A DNA stretch of 64,000 bases, taken from NCBI RefSeq assembly GCF_006385175.1, contig NZ_VFIY01000010.1, forward strand, positions 124,001 to 188,000, given 5' to 3'. A model generated the notes under the pieces. That model searched no databases, was not told where the DNA came from, and saw only the letters and a list, made by a program, of their open reading frames with translations. Origin of the DNA: Emcibacter nanhaiensis (GTDB lineage Bacteria; Pseudomonadota; Alphaproteobacteria; Sphingomonadales; Emcibacteraceae). The translations under genes and the position numbers were made by a program. Below are positions 22,111 to 31,413 of this stretch, one piece after another (position 1 is the first letter of the stretch; every line of letters begins with the position of its first letter).

Positions 22111-24414
22111 TTACAACCTCAGCACCAGTTTTCCGCCCCGGGCCCGGGAACAGCAGGAAATGATGCGGTCGCCGCGCATCCGTTCCGATTTGGACAGCAC
22201 CTTGTCGCGATGATCGATGTCGCCGTCCAGCACCTGCACCTCGCAGGCGCCGCACAGCCCTTCCTCACAGTCGGAGGAAACATCAACCCCGGCCTCGCGC
22301 AGCGCCTGCAGCAAGGTCTGGTCGGACCGGACGTGCACATCGACACCGGAATCCGCCAGCGTGACGTCAAAGTCATGCTCTTTGGAGGGATCAAGTGTGG
22401 TTTCGACCGAGGAAAAATGCTCGTAATTCAGGGTGTGGTCGGGCCAGGCCGCAGACATTTCCTCCAGCGCCTCCAGCATGCGGCCGGGACCGCAGGCATA
22501 TATTTTCTGCCCTGCCGGCAGGTCGGCGGTCAGGTTGGCGAGGTCCAGCCGCCGCCCCAGGTCCCTGGCATAAAGATGCAGCCGGGCGCCGTGGGTCTGC
22601 TTCAGCCGGTCGATAAAGGACATATGATCCAGCGCCCGCCCGGCATAATGCAACTGATAGTCCTTGCCCAATGCCTTGAGCCGGTCAGCCATGGCCATGA
22701 TCGGGGTAATGCCGATGCCGCCGGCAATCAGCAGGTAACTGCTCGCTTTTTCATCGAGGCGGAAATGGTTTTTCGGCCCGATGATGCTGACCGTATCGCC
22801 GGGCGCAATATGGTCGTGGAAATAGATCGAGCCGCCGCGCCCTTCGTCCTCCCTCAGGATCGCCACCTCATAATGCTTGTGATCGGATGGGTCGCCACAC
22901 AGGGAATATTTGCGGTCGAAACCGCCGGCAATCAGGTCGATATGGGCGCCCGGGGTCCAGCCCGGCAGGTCGCGACCATGCAGATGTTCCAGCACAAACC
23001 GTTTGACGCCTTCGGATTCTTCATGGGCTTCCCCTACCCGGACCTGGCGCACCACTTCGTTTTTGGCCGGGGCGCCGATCTTGAAATGGCGGTGCTGGTC
23101 CAGGATGGCCGGGTCCTGCTTTTCGGGATTTTGCGCCGGATCCCAGCGCGCCCACAGCGATTTGGGGCCGCGGAAGGAAGTATTGGGCAGATAGCTGAAG
23201 CTCTGGTCCGGCACCAGTTCCAGATGCGGCAACCGTTTGACGAATTCCTCGAGAAAAATTCGCATTTCCATGCGGGCGATATTTTTACCCATGCACTGGT
23301 GACTGCCGTAGCCAAAGGACAGATGCTCGGAGGTATTGTCGCGGTAGAGGTCGATCTCGTCCGGATTCTCAAAATGCCGTTCGTCATGATTGGCCGATGT
23401 CATGACGATCAGCAGCTTGGAGCCCTTTGGGATATCCACATCACCGACCCGGGTGTCGTCTGTCGCCAGCCTGCGCCAGGCGATGATAGAGCCGGACAAG
23501 CGCAGGCATTCCTCCACCGCATTGGGAATCAGGTCCGGGTTTTCGCAAAGATCCTGCCAGACCTCCCGATCGGACAAAAGGAGCTTGAACATGTTGGCCG
23601 TGGCGTTGGAGGTGGTCTCGTGCGCCGCCGACAGGATCGCCATCATCATGGATTTGAGATAGGATTCCGGCACCACATCCGGATATTTGAGATGCTGGCG
23701 GATGGTATAATGCATCCAGCCGTCTCCGGACGGGTCCTGACGCATGCGCTCGAGTATCCCCATGGCGGTCTGCCAGAATTTACCGACGGATACCGCCACT
23801 TTAACCTGTTCTTCAGGGCTCGGACGTCCCCAGGTGTTGACCGTATGCGCCACGGAAAAGGCCCGGAGCTTTTCCCGGTCCTCGCCACTAACGCCGAGGA
23901 AATGTAGCGCCACGATCAGCGGGATGTCCCAGAACATTTCATTGACCAGATCCACTTCGCCGCGATCGATAAAGCGGTCCATATACTCCCTGGTCAGTCG
24001 GCGTACGTCCTCCTGATGCCGCTCCAGCGCTTCGGGCAGGAAAGAGTCCATCAGCACCCGTCGGCGTTCCATATGGGCCGGCTCGTCCTCATTGACCATG
24101 GTCCGGTCCATGGCATAGCCATAGCTTTTCAGCACCTCCATGGCCTCCGGCGGCGCCGGGGTGATTTTTTCCAGCGCAATGGACGGGGAAAACAGAATAT
24201 TGTCGCGGAACACCGCCTTCACATCATCGTAACGGGTGACAATCCAGTAGCCGAGCCTGGGGTTATAAAACACCGGTTCCCGGTCCCGCGACCAGCGCAG
24301 GGCCTCAGCCGGGTCGACCTGATAAGGGCCTTCGAAGATGTCGAATTCCGTGGCCTCCCGCGACAGGGGACAGCCGGTGGGGGACAGGCCAAAATCTTTG
24401 GATGATCCAGACAT
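22111..24414 (-). CDS. Self-sufficient cytochrome P450, CYP116B-type P450-reductase-ferredoxin fusion
   Basis: 767 residues with three modules. Residues 1-430 are a P450: the I-helix motif AAHETTS, an ExxR in the K-helix and heme ligand C374 in FGYGSHQCMGKN. After a linker, residues about 455-670 are a phthalate-dioxygenase-reductase-type FMN/NADH module (RKYSLCGDP for FMN, GGIGITPIMAM and YACGPGRML for nucleotide). Residues about 680-767 are a plant-type [2Fe-2S] domain with CEEGLCGAC and a final cysteine in ISCCSR. The order matches CYP116B enzymes (P450RhF-like), which need only NADH/NADPH and oxygen. Divergent from an IclR regulator and followed by an ALDH. Confidence 0.93.
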   Translation of the reverse strand: MSGSSKDFGLSPTGCPLSREATEFDIFEGPYQVDPAEALRWSRDREPVFYNPRLGYWIVTRYDDVKAVFRDNILFSPSIALEKITPAPPEAMEVLKSYGYAMDRTMVNEDEPAHMERRRVLMDSFLPEALERHQEDVRRLTREYMDRFIDRGEVDLVNEMFWDIPLIVALHFLGVSGEDREKLRAFSVAHTVNTWGRPSPEEQVKVAVSVGKFWQTAMGILERMRQDPSGDGWMHYTIRQHLKYPDVVPESYLKSMMMAILSAAHETTSNATANMFKLLLSDREVWQDLCENPDLIPNAVEECLRLSGSIIAWRRLATDDTRVGDVDIPKGSKLLIVMTSANHDERHFENPDEIDLYRDNTSEHLSFGYGSHQCMGKNIARMEMRIFLEEFVKRLPHLELVPDQSFSYLPNTSFRGPKSLWARWDPAQNPEKQDPAILDQHRHFKIGAPAKNEVVRQVRVGEAHEESEGVKRFVLEHLHGRDLPGWTPGAHIDLIAGGFDRKYSLCGDPSDHKHYEVAILREDEGRGGSIYFHDHIAPGDTVSIIGPKNHFRLDEKASSYLLIAGGIGITPIMAMADRLKALGKDYQLHYAGRALDHMSFIDRLKQTHGARLHLYARDLGRRLDLANLTADLPAGQKIYACGPGRMLEALEEMSAAWPDHTLNYEHFSSVETTLDPSKEHDFDVTLADSGVDVHVRSDQTLLQALREAGVDVSSDCEEGLCGACEVQVLDGDIDHRDKVLSKSERMRGDRIISCCSRARGGKLVLRL

Positions 24415-24551
24415 CAGAATCCCTATAATTACTTTTATTGAACATTTTGTGCTATATATGTAAAATAATCCTGCCTGCCCAAATCAGTCAACCGGATTCT
24501 TGAGCAAGCCGAAAAGGAGCAGGCCAAACGAAAGACCAAGGGGGACCTGTA

Positions 24552-25241
24552 TTGAATATCCTGCAAACACTGGACCGGGGACTGCTGGCGCTGGAGGCCA
24601 TCGCCAGAAAAACCAGCGGCCTGACCGTCGGCGAACTGGCGGAGAGCCTGGACGTGCACCGGGCGATTGCCTATCGCATCGTTGCCACTCTGGAGTCTCG
24701 CTCCCTCGTCACTCGCTCCCCTGACGGCCAGATCCGGCTTGGCCCCGGGCTTGCCTGGCTGGCGTCCCGTTTTGAACCCCAGCTCAGGGCCGTCGCCGCT
24801 CCCTTTCTGGATGACCTGGCCAACGAAACCTCCGCCACCGCTTTCCTGACCATCGCGGAAGGCAATGATTGTGTAGTGATCATGGTGGCGGAGCCGGAAA
24901 CCACCGTCCTGCGTGTGGGATATCGGATCGGCAGCCGCCATCCCCTCACCTGCGGCGCGGCAGGGATCGCCATCCTGTCCGGCCGCCCCGCCTCCGCCGA
25001 TGACAGCGATCTGGTCAAACAGGCCCGCAAGGAGGGCATCATTATGACCCGGGGCCAGATCCAGAAAGGCGCCGTCGGTGTCGCCAGCCCGCTCCTCTCC
25101 GGGAACGGGGACAAAATACATTTCGAAGCTTCCATCGGTGTCGTGGCCATGGAAGACCTCGACATTGACCTGTCCACTAAAGCCGTGCTCAGATATGCCG
25201 AAAAAATATCCACTATGATTAGCCGGCAGGATCGCAGCTGA
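24552..25241 (+). CDS. IclR-family transcriptional regulator
   Basis: 229 residues. The N-terminal winged helix (TLDRGLLALEAIARKTSGL and VHRAIAYRIVATLESR) and the C-terminal GAF-like effector domain (GYRIGSRHPLTCGAAGIA) are typical. It starts at TTG 24552, with AAGGGGGA about 6 nt upstream; no ATG is placed to give the conserved helix. It is divergent from the CYP116B-type P450 across 137 nt and probably controls it and itself. Confidence 0.88.
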   Translation: MNILQTLDRGLLALEAIARKTSGLTVGELAESLDVHRAIAYRIVATLESRSLVTRSPDGQIRLGPGLAWLASRFEPQLRAVAAPFLDDLANETSATAFLTIAEGNDCVVIMVAEPETTVLRVGYRIGSRHPLTCGAAGIAILSGRPASADDSDLVKQARKEGIIMTRGQIQKGAVGVASPLLSGNGDKIHFEASIGVVAMEDLDIDLSTKAVLRYAEKISTMISRQDRS

Positions 25242-25334
25242 TAGCCAGCAATCCTGCAACTTCTATCGAATATTTACGCCTCCTTCACAAAAAACGCAGA
25301 TACTGGTCCAGGAAAATTCGAAAGGAGTCGAACA

Positions 25335-25604
25335 ATGATTCTGGCAATGATCGTGACGTCCTTGGTTCTCGGTGCCCTGCCAGCCTGTGTTGCCTGGAGC
25401 AAAGGCCGGTCTTTCCTGTTCTGGTGGGCCTATGGCACCCTGTTCACCTTCGCCGCAATCCCCCACTCCCTGTTTCTGCGCAACGACGCGCAGGCCAGTC
25501 AGGGAAAGGCATATTGTCCCCACTGTATGGAACCCATTCGGGTTGGCGCTCATCTCTGCCAGCACTGCGGCCATATGCTTGAGCCGCGCCACTCCACGGC
25601 CTGA
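25335..25604 (+). CDS. Small membrane protein with C-terminal zinc ribbon
   Basis: 89 residues. Two hydrophobic N-terminal segments (residues 1-18 and about 27-46) are followed by a zinc ribbon built from CPHC and CQHC at about residues 61-81. Shine-Dalgarno AAAGGAG is 10 nt before ATG. Proteins of this shape are widespread and uncharacterised; metal binding is the only safe inference. It is a lone gene between iclR and the Lon-like protease. Confidence 0.75.
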   Translation: MILAMIVTSLVLGALPACVAWSKGRSFLFWWAYGTLFTFAAIPHSLFLRNDAQASQGKAYCPHCMEPIRVGAHLCQHCGHMLEPRHSTA

Positions 25605-25713
25605 CAAATTCTGAATCGTCTTCAGATTATTTTTCCAGCGCCGGGGGGACCGAAACCAACTGGCCCTCTCCCTCCCATACTGCTACTATATGCAAAATTG
25701 GAGGGATTAGAGT

Positions 25714-28170
25714 ATGGTAGACATCAACCCGCTTCCGCTGGACCGTCTGAGCTGGAAATGCAACCCTGAGAGCCTGAAATTCAACACCACTGACCAGTTG
25801 GAAGACCTGGGCCAGGTGCTGGGCCAGGACCGGGCCATTGAAGCAATCCGCTTCGGCACCAACATGTCGCACAAGGGCTATAATATTTTCGCCCTGGGCC
25901 CGGACGGCCTCGACAAACATGAAGTGGTCATGGCCTTCCTCAAGGATCGGGCCCGGGAAGAAACCGTCCCCTCCGACTGGTGTTATGTCTACAACTTCCA
26001 GGACCCGCGTCGCCCCAACGCCCTGGCCCTGCCGCCGGGACGGGGGGTACAATTCTCCCAGGACATGAGCCGGCTGGCGGAGGACATTCCCTTTGTACTC
26101 AAGAATGCCTTCGAGAGCGAGGAGTACCAGACCCGCTCCAACATGATCCAGCAGGAAATCAAGGACGCCCAGGACGAAGCCCTGTCCGCGGTCGACCAGG
26201 AAGCCCGGCAGAGAGGGGCTGCCCTGAAAATGACGCCGCTGGGCTTTACCTTCGTCCCCATCAGGGATGGCAAAACCGTCAGCCCCGATGAATTCCGCAA
26301 ACTTTCCGAACAGGAGCGGGAAGATATCGAGGAAAACCTGGATTACCTGCGGGAGAAACTGGAGGAAGTCCTGGAATTCATGCCCGACCTGCTAACCGAA
26401 AGCCGGGAAAAAATGCGCAAGCTGAATGAAGAAACCGCCGGCCACGCGATTGGCCACCTGGTGGAACAGCTTAAAAAGAAATATGCCGACCTCGAGGAAG
26501 TGATCGAATATCTCGCCGCCGCCCAGGAAGACATCATCCAGAATGTGCACCAGATTGTCCATGGGGCCGAAGAAGAGGCCGCGCGGGGCCCTGGCCCGGA
26601 GGGTCCGCAACCGCACAGCTTCGCGCTGGAACCCGGACGCTATATGGTCAACCTGATTGTCGACAACAGCGATGCCAAACACGCCCCGGTGATCCATGAA
26701 GACGAGCCCACCTATGACCGGCTGCTCGGCCGGGTGGAATATCGTTCGGAAATGGGCACCCTGATGACTGATTTCCGGCTGATCCGGGCCGGCGCGCTGC
26801 ACTCCGTCAACGGCGGCTATCTGGTGGTCGACATCCTCAAGTTGCTGCAGCATCCCTATGCCTATGAGGCCCTGAAACGCACTCTCAAATCCGGGGAGAT
26901 CAAAATCGAATCCCTGGGCCAGGTGCTGGGCTTTATCAATACGGTCAGCCTGGAACCGGAACCGATCCCGCTTGAGGTCAAGGTGGTCCTGCTCGGCACC
27001 AGGATCCTCTATTACCTGCTCAACAGCCTGGATCCGGAATTTACCGATCTATTCAAAGTGGCGGCCGATTTTGACGAGCAGATGGACCGCACCGAGGAAA
27101 GTCTCGCACTTTATGCCCGGATGCTGGCCTCGCGCATTCGCGAAGAAGAGCTGCGTCCCTTTACCAGCGACGCCATCGCCCGAATCCTGGAGCGGGTGGT
27201 GCGCTACAGCGGGGATTCGGAGAAACTGTCCACCCGCCTCAAATATGTGGGCGACCTGTTGCGCGAAGCCGACTATCATGCCGGACAGGACAAAAAGGCG
27301 CAAGTCACGGCCGACCATGTGGACCAGGCCGTCAAGGCGCGGGAATACCGCCAGAGCCGCATGCGCGAGCGGCTGCTGGAACAGACCGGTCAGGGCACCA
27401 TCCTGATTGACACCAGCGGCAGCCAGGTCGGCCAGGTCAACGGCCTGTCAGTGCTGGACCTGGGCAGCTATGCCTTCGGCCGCCCGACCCGCATCACCGC
27501 CCGGGTCAGGCTCGGCAAGGGCGAAGTGGTGGACATCGAGCGGGAAGTCAAGCTCGGCGGCCCGATCCACTCCAAAGGCGTCCTGATCCTGAGCAGTTTC
27601 CTCGGCGCCCATTACCAGCCGGACCTGCCCCTGTCCCTGTCTGCAAGCCTAGTGTTCGAACAATCTTACGGCGGGATTGAGGGCGACAGCGCCTCGATGG
27701 CGGAGCTTTGCACGCTGTTGTCAGCCATCGCCGAAATACCGCTGAAGCAGGGCATGGCGATCACCGGCTCCGTCAACCAGCAGGGTCAGGCCCAGGCCAT
27801 CGGCGGCGTCAACGAAAAGATTGAGGGCTTCTTCGATCTGTGTGCCCTGCGCGGTTTGGACGGCAGCCAGGGGGTCATCATCCCCGTCTCCAATGTGCGC
27901 CACCTGATGCTGGACCAGCGGGTCCTGGAGGCGATCGAGGCCGGCAAGTTCAACATTTATGCAGTCGAGACGGTCAACGAAGCCCTCACCCTGCTGACCG
28001 GCACGGCGGCCGGGGAGAAGGATGAAAAGGGCCAATATCCCGATGGCACCGTCAACCGCAAGATTCAGGACCGGCTGAGGGACTTTTCCATTCGTCTGCG
28101 CAAGTTTGCCCATCCGGAGTCCGCCGACAAAGATGGTGAAAAAGAAACTGATGAGGAGGACAGGTCATGA
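25714..28170 (+). CDS. LonB-like ATP-dependent protease (Lon-related, AAA + S16)
   Basis: 818 residues. An N-terminal Lon-related domain with a P-loop-like element GPDGLDKH at 62-69, long helical insertion, AAA-like middle and a C-terminal S16 protease domain. The catalytic dyad is S659 (EGDSASMAE) and K702 (GGVNEKIEGF). The final 45 residues are a charged extension. This group lacks the N-terminal substrate domain of classic Lon. The Walker A has D where the G before the lysine is expected, so ATP use is uncertain. The stop overlaps the next gene by 4 nt. Confidence 0.88.
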   Translation: MVDINPLPLDRLSWKCNPESLKFNTTDQLEDLGQVLGQDRAIEAIRFGTNMSHKGYNIFALGPDGLDKHEVVMAFLKDRAREETVPSDWCYVYNFQDPRRPNALALPPGRGVQFSQDMSRLAEDIPFVLKNAFESEEYQTRSNMIQQEIKDAQDEALSAVDQEARQRGAALKMTPLGFTFVPIRDGKTVSPDEFRKLSEQEREDIEENLDYLREKLEEVLEFMPDLLTESREKMRKLNEETAGHAIGHLVEQLKKKYADLEEVIEYLAAAQEDIIQNVHQIVHGAEEEAARGPGPEGPQPHSFALEPGRYMVNLIVDNSDAKHAPVIHEDEPTYDRLLGRVEYRSEMGTLMTDFRLIRAGALHSVNGGYLVVDILKLLQHPYAYEALKRTLKSGEIKIESLGQVLGFINTVSLEPEPIPLEVKVVLLGTRILYYLLNSLDPEFTDLFKVAADFDEQMDRTEESLALYARMLASRIREEELRPFTSDAIARILERVVRYSGDSEKLSTRLKYVGDLLREADYHAGQDKKAQVTADHVDQAVKAREYRQSRMRERLLEQTGQGTILIDTSGSQVGQVNGLSVLDLGSYAFGRPTRITARVRLGKGEVVDIEREVKLGGPIHSKGVLILSSFLGAHYQPDLPLSLSASLVFEQSYGGIEGDSASMAELCTLLSAIAEIPLKQGMAITGSVNQQGQAQAIGGVNEKIEGFFDLCALRGLDGSQGVIIPVSNVRHLMLDQRVLEAIEAGKFNIYAVETVNEALTLLTGTAAGEKDEKGQYPDGTVNRKIQDRLRDFSIRLRKFAHPESADKDGEKETDEEDRS

Positions 28171-28664
28171 CGACGACCCGCCGCATTCTTCTCGGTTTTG
28201 CCAGCGGCGAGGAATGCCGCCTGGCGCTCGATACGGCGCTCGGCATGGCCCGGGAGATGGAAGCAGAACTGGTCGGCCTGCTGGCCCGGGACGAGGCGCT
28301 GGCCGCGGCCTCCGACATCCCCGCGGTCTCTGTCCGCAGCCGCACCTATTCGCGCTGGGAGAAAATCGATGAACGGGTCATGAAACGGGCCTTCGCGGCC
28401 GAGGCCGGTCGCCTGGAAGCCCTGATCGCCAGCGGCGCCAAGGCCCGCAATGTCCGCTGGTCGTTCCGCACTGTCAGTCCGGAACACATGAAAGAAGAGT
28501 GGGGAGAAACGGACCTGCTGCTGCTGCCGCGCAGTATCCCCGACGGGGATGAGACCTCGCCGGAAGAGGAACCCACCACCCGCGCCTTGTCACACTACAT
28601 CATGAAGCTGGAACGGGCAGGCTATCGCGTGGTGCTGAAACCGGCAACAAATCCAAAAGAATAG
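28167..28664 (+). CDS. UspA-like small protein coupled to the Lon-like protease
   Basis: 165 residues. The N-terminal RRILLGFASGEECRLALDTA and the ending GYRVVLKP resemble the first and last strands of universal stress proteins, but the ATP-binding glycine motif is not seen. ATGA overlap with the protease stop suggests translational coupling and related function, perhaps an adaptor or stress sensor. The assignment is weak. Confidence 0.6.
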   Translation: MTTTRRILLGFASGEECRLALDTALGMAREMEAELVGLLARDEALAAASDIPAVSVRSRTYSRWEKIDERVMKRAFAAEAGRLEALIASGAKARNVRWSFRTVSPEHMKEEWGETDLLLLPRSIPDGDETSPEEEPTTRALSHYIMKLERAGYRVVLKPATNPKE

Positions 28665-28687
28665 AAGCACACCTGGAAAGGAGTAGA

Positions 28688-30673
28688 CTATTCTTCCACG
28701 GCCCGGATCAGGCCGTGACCATAGATTTCATCAAATCCCGGGGCTCCCAGATCTATGGCTGTTTTTCGCAGGATATCAAGATCTTCCTTTTTCCATTCTG
28801 TGCCTTTGCGGCTGATCATATCTGCCAGAATGGCACTGACGAAAGGTGCTGCAATGGAAGTACCTGTCTGGATATCATATCCACCATCCGCGCGGGCAAC
28901 TCTGATATCGACGCCAGGGGCTGAAAAGGCAACATGAGGGCCGCGACTGGCCCGCAGGTAAACTTTTCGATGATTGTCAACTGCCGTAACAGCAATCACA
29001 CCATCATAAGCAGCCGGAAACAGCGGACCCGAGGCCGGACCGCCGTTCCCCACGGCAGCCACAACAACACTGCCTTTTTCAGAAACCCGCCGGAGTGCCA
29101 GCTCAAGCAACTTGTTGGGAGGACCGCTCAGACTCATATTGATAACCCTGACTTTCTGGCGCACCAGCCAGTCCAGGGCCAGGATCAGGCTTTCTGTTGT
29201 CGCCACTGTGGCCCCGTCAGGAGTCTGGAAGAAAACGCTGGCGGCGTAAAGTTTACCACCCGGCAACAGACCATGAAAGGTTTCGTCGTCGCCAACTAGA
29301 AGGGAAGCAACCGCGGTACCATGTGATGAAGGGCGGATATAGTTAAAAGGCACGAGGTCTTTATCCGTAATATTGCCATTTTGCAACGCAGGATGACTAC
29401 GGTCCACTTTACTGTCGATCAGTCCCACCGATAAATCGCCACGTCCCGATTCACGCAGATTAAAGTCTCTGGAATAATTTGCCGGGTCAACAGAGGTCAC
29501 GGCCTGTCCGTCCTGTTGCGCGTCCGGCCGGAACAAATGATTAAGATCCACATCCGCATTTTCGATCGTCCCGGACATTTCGCCAGCAAGGTCCTGCACT
29601 TTCTTTTCGCCGGATGCCCGCACCCGAACCAGAACCATGCCCAGTCCGTCCAACTGTTCGATCTGGTCAATCTGTGACTTATCAAGCTTCAGATCGCTCC
29701 CTCTGTCTGCCAGAACCAGGAGCTCGTCTGCAACCGCCTCAAAACCTTCGTCATCGGTGAATTCGTTGAATTCCCGAAGCCGCTCCACCATATGTTCGCG
29801 GGTTTCAGACAACCGATGGCTTTCATCGTTATCTCGATCCTCGTCATGGTCGTCATCATGACCTGAATGATCTTCACCGGCCTCTTCTGCTTCCCGCTCT
29901 GCCTGCTCTTCAGCTTCTTTTTCTGCCTGCACTTCGCCTTCCCGGGCCAGCTCTTGCGCTTCTTCAGCTTCTGCCTCTGCCTGTTTAGCCGCCTCCTCCG
30001 CTTCTTTTGCCGCCTCTTCAGCAGCCTCTTCGGCCTGCTTGGCAGATTCTTCTGCTGTTTCCTCTGCCTGTTTTGCCGCTTCCTCAGCAGCTTCCTCCAC
30101 CTGTTTGGCGGCCTCTTCCGCAACCTCCTCGGCTTCCTCTGCAGCGTCTTCGGCAGCTTCCTCTGCGGCCCGCTCGGCCTCCCTGGCGGCCTTTTCAGCA
30201 GCTTCTTCTGCGGCTTTTTCAGCTTGCTCAGCAGCCTCTTCCGCGGCTTGCTCTGCAGCTTGCTCTGCCTGTTCCGCCGCCTCTTCTGCAGCCTTTTCTG
30301 CTGCTTTCTCTGCTTCTTCCGCTGCCTGTTCCGCTGCTTCTTCCGCCGCCTGTTCGGCGGCTTCTTCTGCTTCCTGAGCGGCCTGCTCCGCGGCTTCCTC
30401 TGCAGCCTTTTCCGCTTCCTCTTCGGCCTCATCAGCAGCATCTTCAGATGGGTCATCGCTGGACAACCACATCACATCAAATATGGAAAGCAACATTACT
30501 TCGGGTGAAAATCCGGAGATACCGGCATACTGAGGAGCCTGAACAGCGGAGGCACCAATGCTGTCGGCGGCGACCACAGGCCTGCCTCCCATAGAAACAA
30601 AACCCAGTAGTACACAAATCATGATCGCCAGAATTTTGACGCAGGAAAAATTTCTAAACCTTTTCATCGGCAC
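28688..30673 (-). CDS. Secreted subtilisin-like (S8) protease with long Ala/Glu coiled segment
   Basis: 661 residues. A signal peptide covers about residues 1-36. Residues about 75-265 are almost only A, E, K and Q in heptad/hendecad-like order, then an acidic, His-rich stretch (HSGHDDDHDEDRDNDESH). A short prodomain-like region precedes the peptidase domain with D420 (GLIDSKVD), H451 (SSHGTAV), oxyanion N543 (VGNGG) and S606 (GTSIAAP); this spacing (31, 92, 63) matches subtilisins. A second ATG (30667) is possible. It is divergent from the ECF sigma gene and preceded by a promoter of the same type (30731-30758). It should act in the periplasm or outside the cell. Confidence 0.88.
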   Translation of the reverse strand: MPMKRFRNFSCVKILAIMICVLLGFVSMGGRPVVAADSIGASAVQAPQYAGISGFSPEVMLLSIFDVMWLSSDDPSEDAADEAEEEAEKAAEEAAEQAAQEAEEAAEQAAEEAAEQAAEEAEKAAEKAAEEAAEQAEQAAEQAAEEAAEQAEKAAEEAAEKAAREAERAAEEAAEDAAEEAEEVAEEAAKQVEEAAEEAAKQAEETAEESAKQAEEAAEEAAKEAEEAAKQAEAEAEEAQELAREGEVQAEKEAEEQAEREAEEAGEDHSGHDDDHDEDRDNDESHRLSETREHMVERLREFNEFTDDEGFEAVADELLVLADRGSDLKLDKSQIDQIEQLDGLGMVLVRVRASGEKKVQDLAGEMSGTIENADVDLNHLFRPDAQQDGQAVTSVDPANYSRDFNLRESGRGDLSVGLIDSKVDRSHPALQNGNITDKDLVPFNYIRPSSHGTAVASLLVGDDETFHGLLPGGKLYAASVFFQTPDGATVATTESLILALDWLVRQKVRVINMSLSGPPNKLLELALRRVSEKGSVVVAAVGNGGPASGPLFPAAYDGVIAVTAVDNHRKVYLRASRGPHVAFSAPGVDIRVARADGGYDIQTGTSIAAPFVSAILADMISRKGTEWKKEDLDILRKTAIDLGAPGFDEIYGHGLIRAVEE

Positions 30674-30730
30674 TAACTTGCCCCGAAAACATACGCTCGG
30701 AGCCGCTCCTCTTTACTTTCATCCGAATTA

Positions 30731-30758
30731 ATAACGCCTTAGAGTATAGTTTTATTCC
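30731..30758 (-). promoter_or_regulatory. ECF-type promoter of the S8 protease gene
   Basis: On the minus strand GGAATAAA (30758-30751) and CGTTAT (30736-30731), with 17 nt between GGAAT and CGTT. Both boxes and spacing are identical to those before the sigma gene and the repeat-protein gene. It lies 58 nt upstream of ATG 30673. Confidence 0.8.
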
Positions 30759-30839
30759 CTAAAAAAGGCACTAATAAGAAAAGAAGCTCCAAGATCGATC
30801 GAACCAAATTGTCATGCGTCAATTATTTTCAAAATTTCT

Positions 30840-30867
30840 GGAATAAAATCCAATCCCGAAACGTTAT
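30840..30867 (+). promoter_or_regulatory. Autoregulatory ECF promoter of the sigma gene
   Basis: GGAATAAA at 30840-30847 and CGTTAT at 30862-30867, 17 nt between GGAAT and CGTT. The -10 ends only 9 nt before ATG 30877, so a transcript starting at the expected place would be leaderless or nearly so. No Shine-Dalgarno precedes the start. Confidence 0.8.
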
Positions 30868-30876
30868 GGATATCGA

Positions 30877-31413
30877 ATGGACATGACACCGGAAAAATGG
30901 CGGGATGAAATAGTAGCCCTGCTGCCTCGGCTGCGGCGGTTTTCGTTCGCCCTGACATCTTCGGCGGCTGATGCCGATGACCTGCTACAGGCAACCATTG
31001 AAAAAGCCCTGTCGAAATACAGTCAGTTCCAGGCAGGTACCGACCTCGACAAGTGGCTGTTCCGTATGTGCAAAAACACCTGGATTGATGAATGGCGTTC
31101 GCGTCAGGTCAGGGGACCAAGTGTCGATCCGATGGATTTTAGGTCCGAACTCCTGGTGGATGGAGAACAGGAACTTGTCGACCGATTGAGCTTGTCAGAG
31201 CTCAACACGGCCCTGAACAAATTACAGGAAGACCAGAAAGTGCTGATCGCTCTTGTTGCCATAGAAGGACACACTTACAAGGAAGCCTCAGAAATACTGG
31301 AGATCCCCGTAGGAACAGTGATGAGCCGCCTTGCCCGGGCCAGAAACGCCTTGCAGGATCTCCTGCAGAATCCCGATAGCCGACACTCAAAAGGAGCCGA
31401 CAATGAAACTTGA
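30877..31413 (+). CDS. ECF-family RNA polymerase sigma factor
   Basis: 178 residues. Region 2 (SAADADDLLQATIEKALS, then DLDKWLFRMCKNTWIDEWR) and region 4 (GHTYKEASEILEIPVGTVMSRLARAR, read in parts) are complete. No extra C-terminal domain. The next gene, overlapping by 11 nt, is its anti-sigma factor. The identical promoters in front of this gene, the protease and the repeat protein are the likely targets of this sigma factor. An internal ATG at 30883 is an alternative start. Confidence 0.93.
   Translation: MDMTPEKWRDEIVALLPRLRRFSFALTSSAADADDLLQATIEKALSKYSQFQAGTDLDKWLFRMCKNTWIDEWRSRQVRGPSVDPMDFRSELLVDGEQELVDRLSLSELNTALNKLQEDQKVLIALVAIEGHTYKEASEILEIPVGTVMSRLARARNALQDLLQNPDSRHSKGADNET

Noticed and set aside
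20640-22163. 507-codon + strand open frame opposite the aldehyde dehydrogenase
   Set aside because: His/Gly/Asp-rich complement shadow; the ALDH active-site motifs are on the minus strand.
29867-30594. Several + strand open frames rich in Leu, Phe, Cys, Ser or Pro
   Set aside because: They are the other readings of the Ala/Glu repeat coding segment of the S8 protease; low-complexity DNA leaves several frames open by chance.
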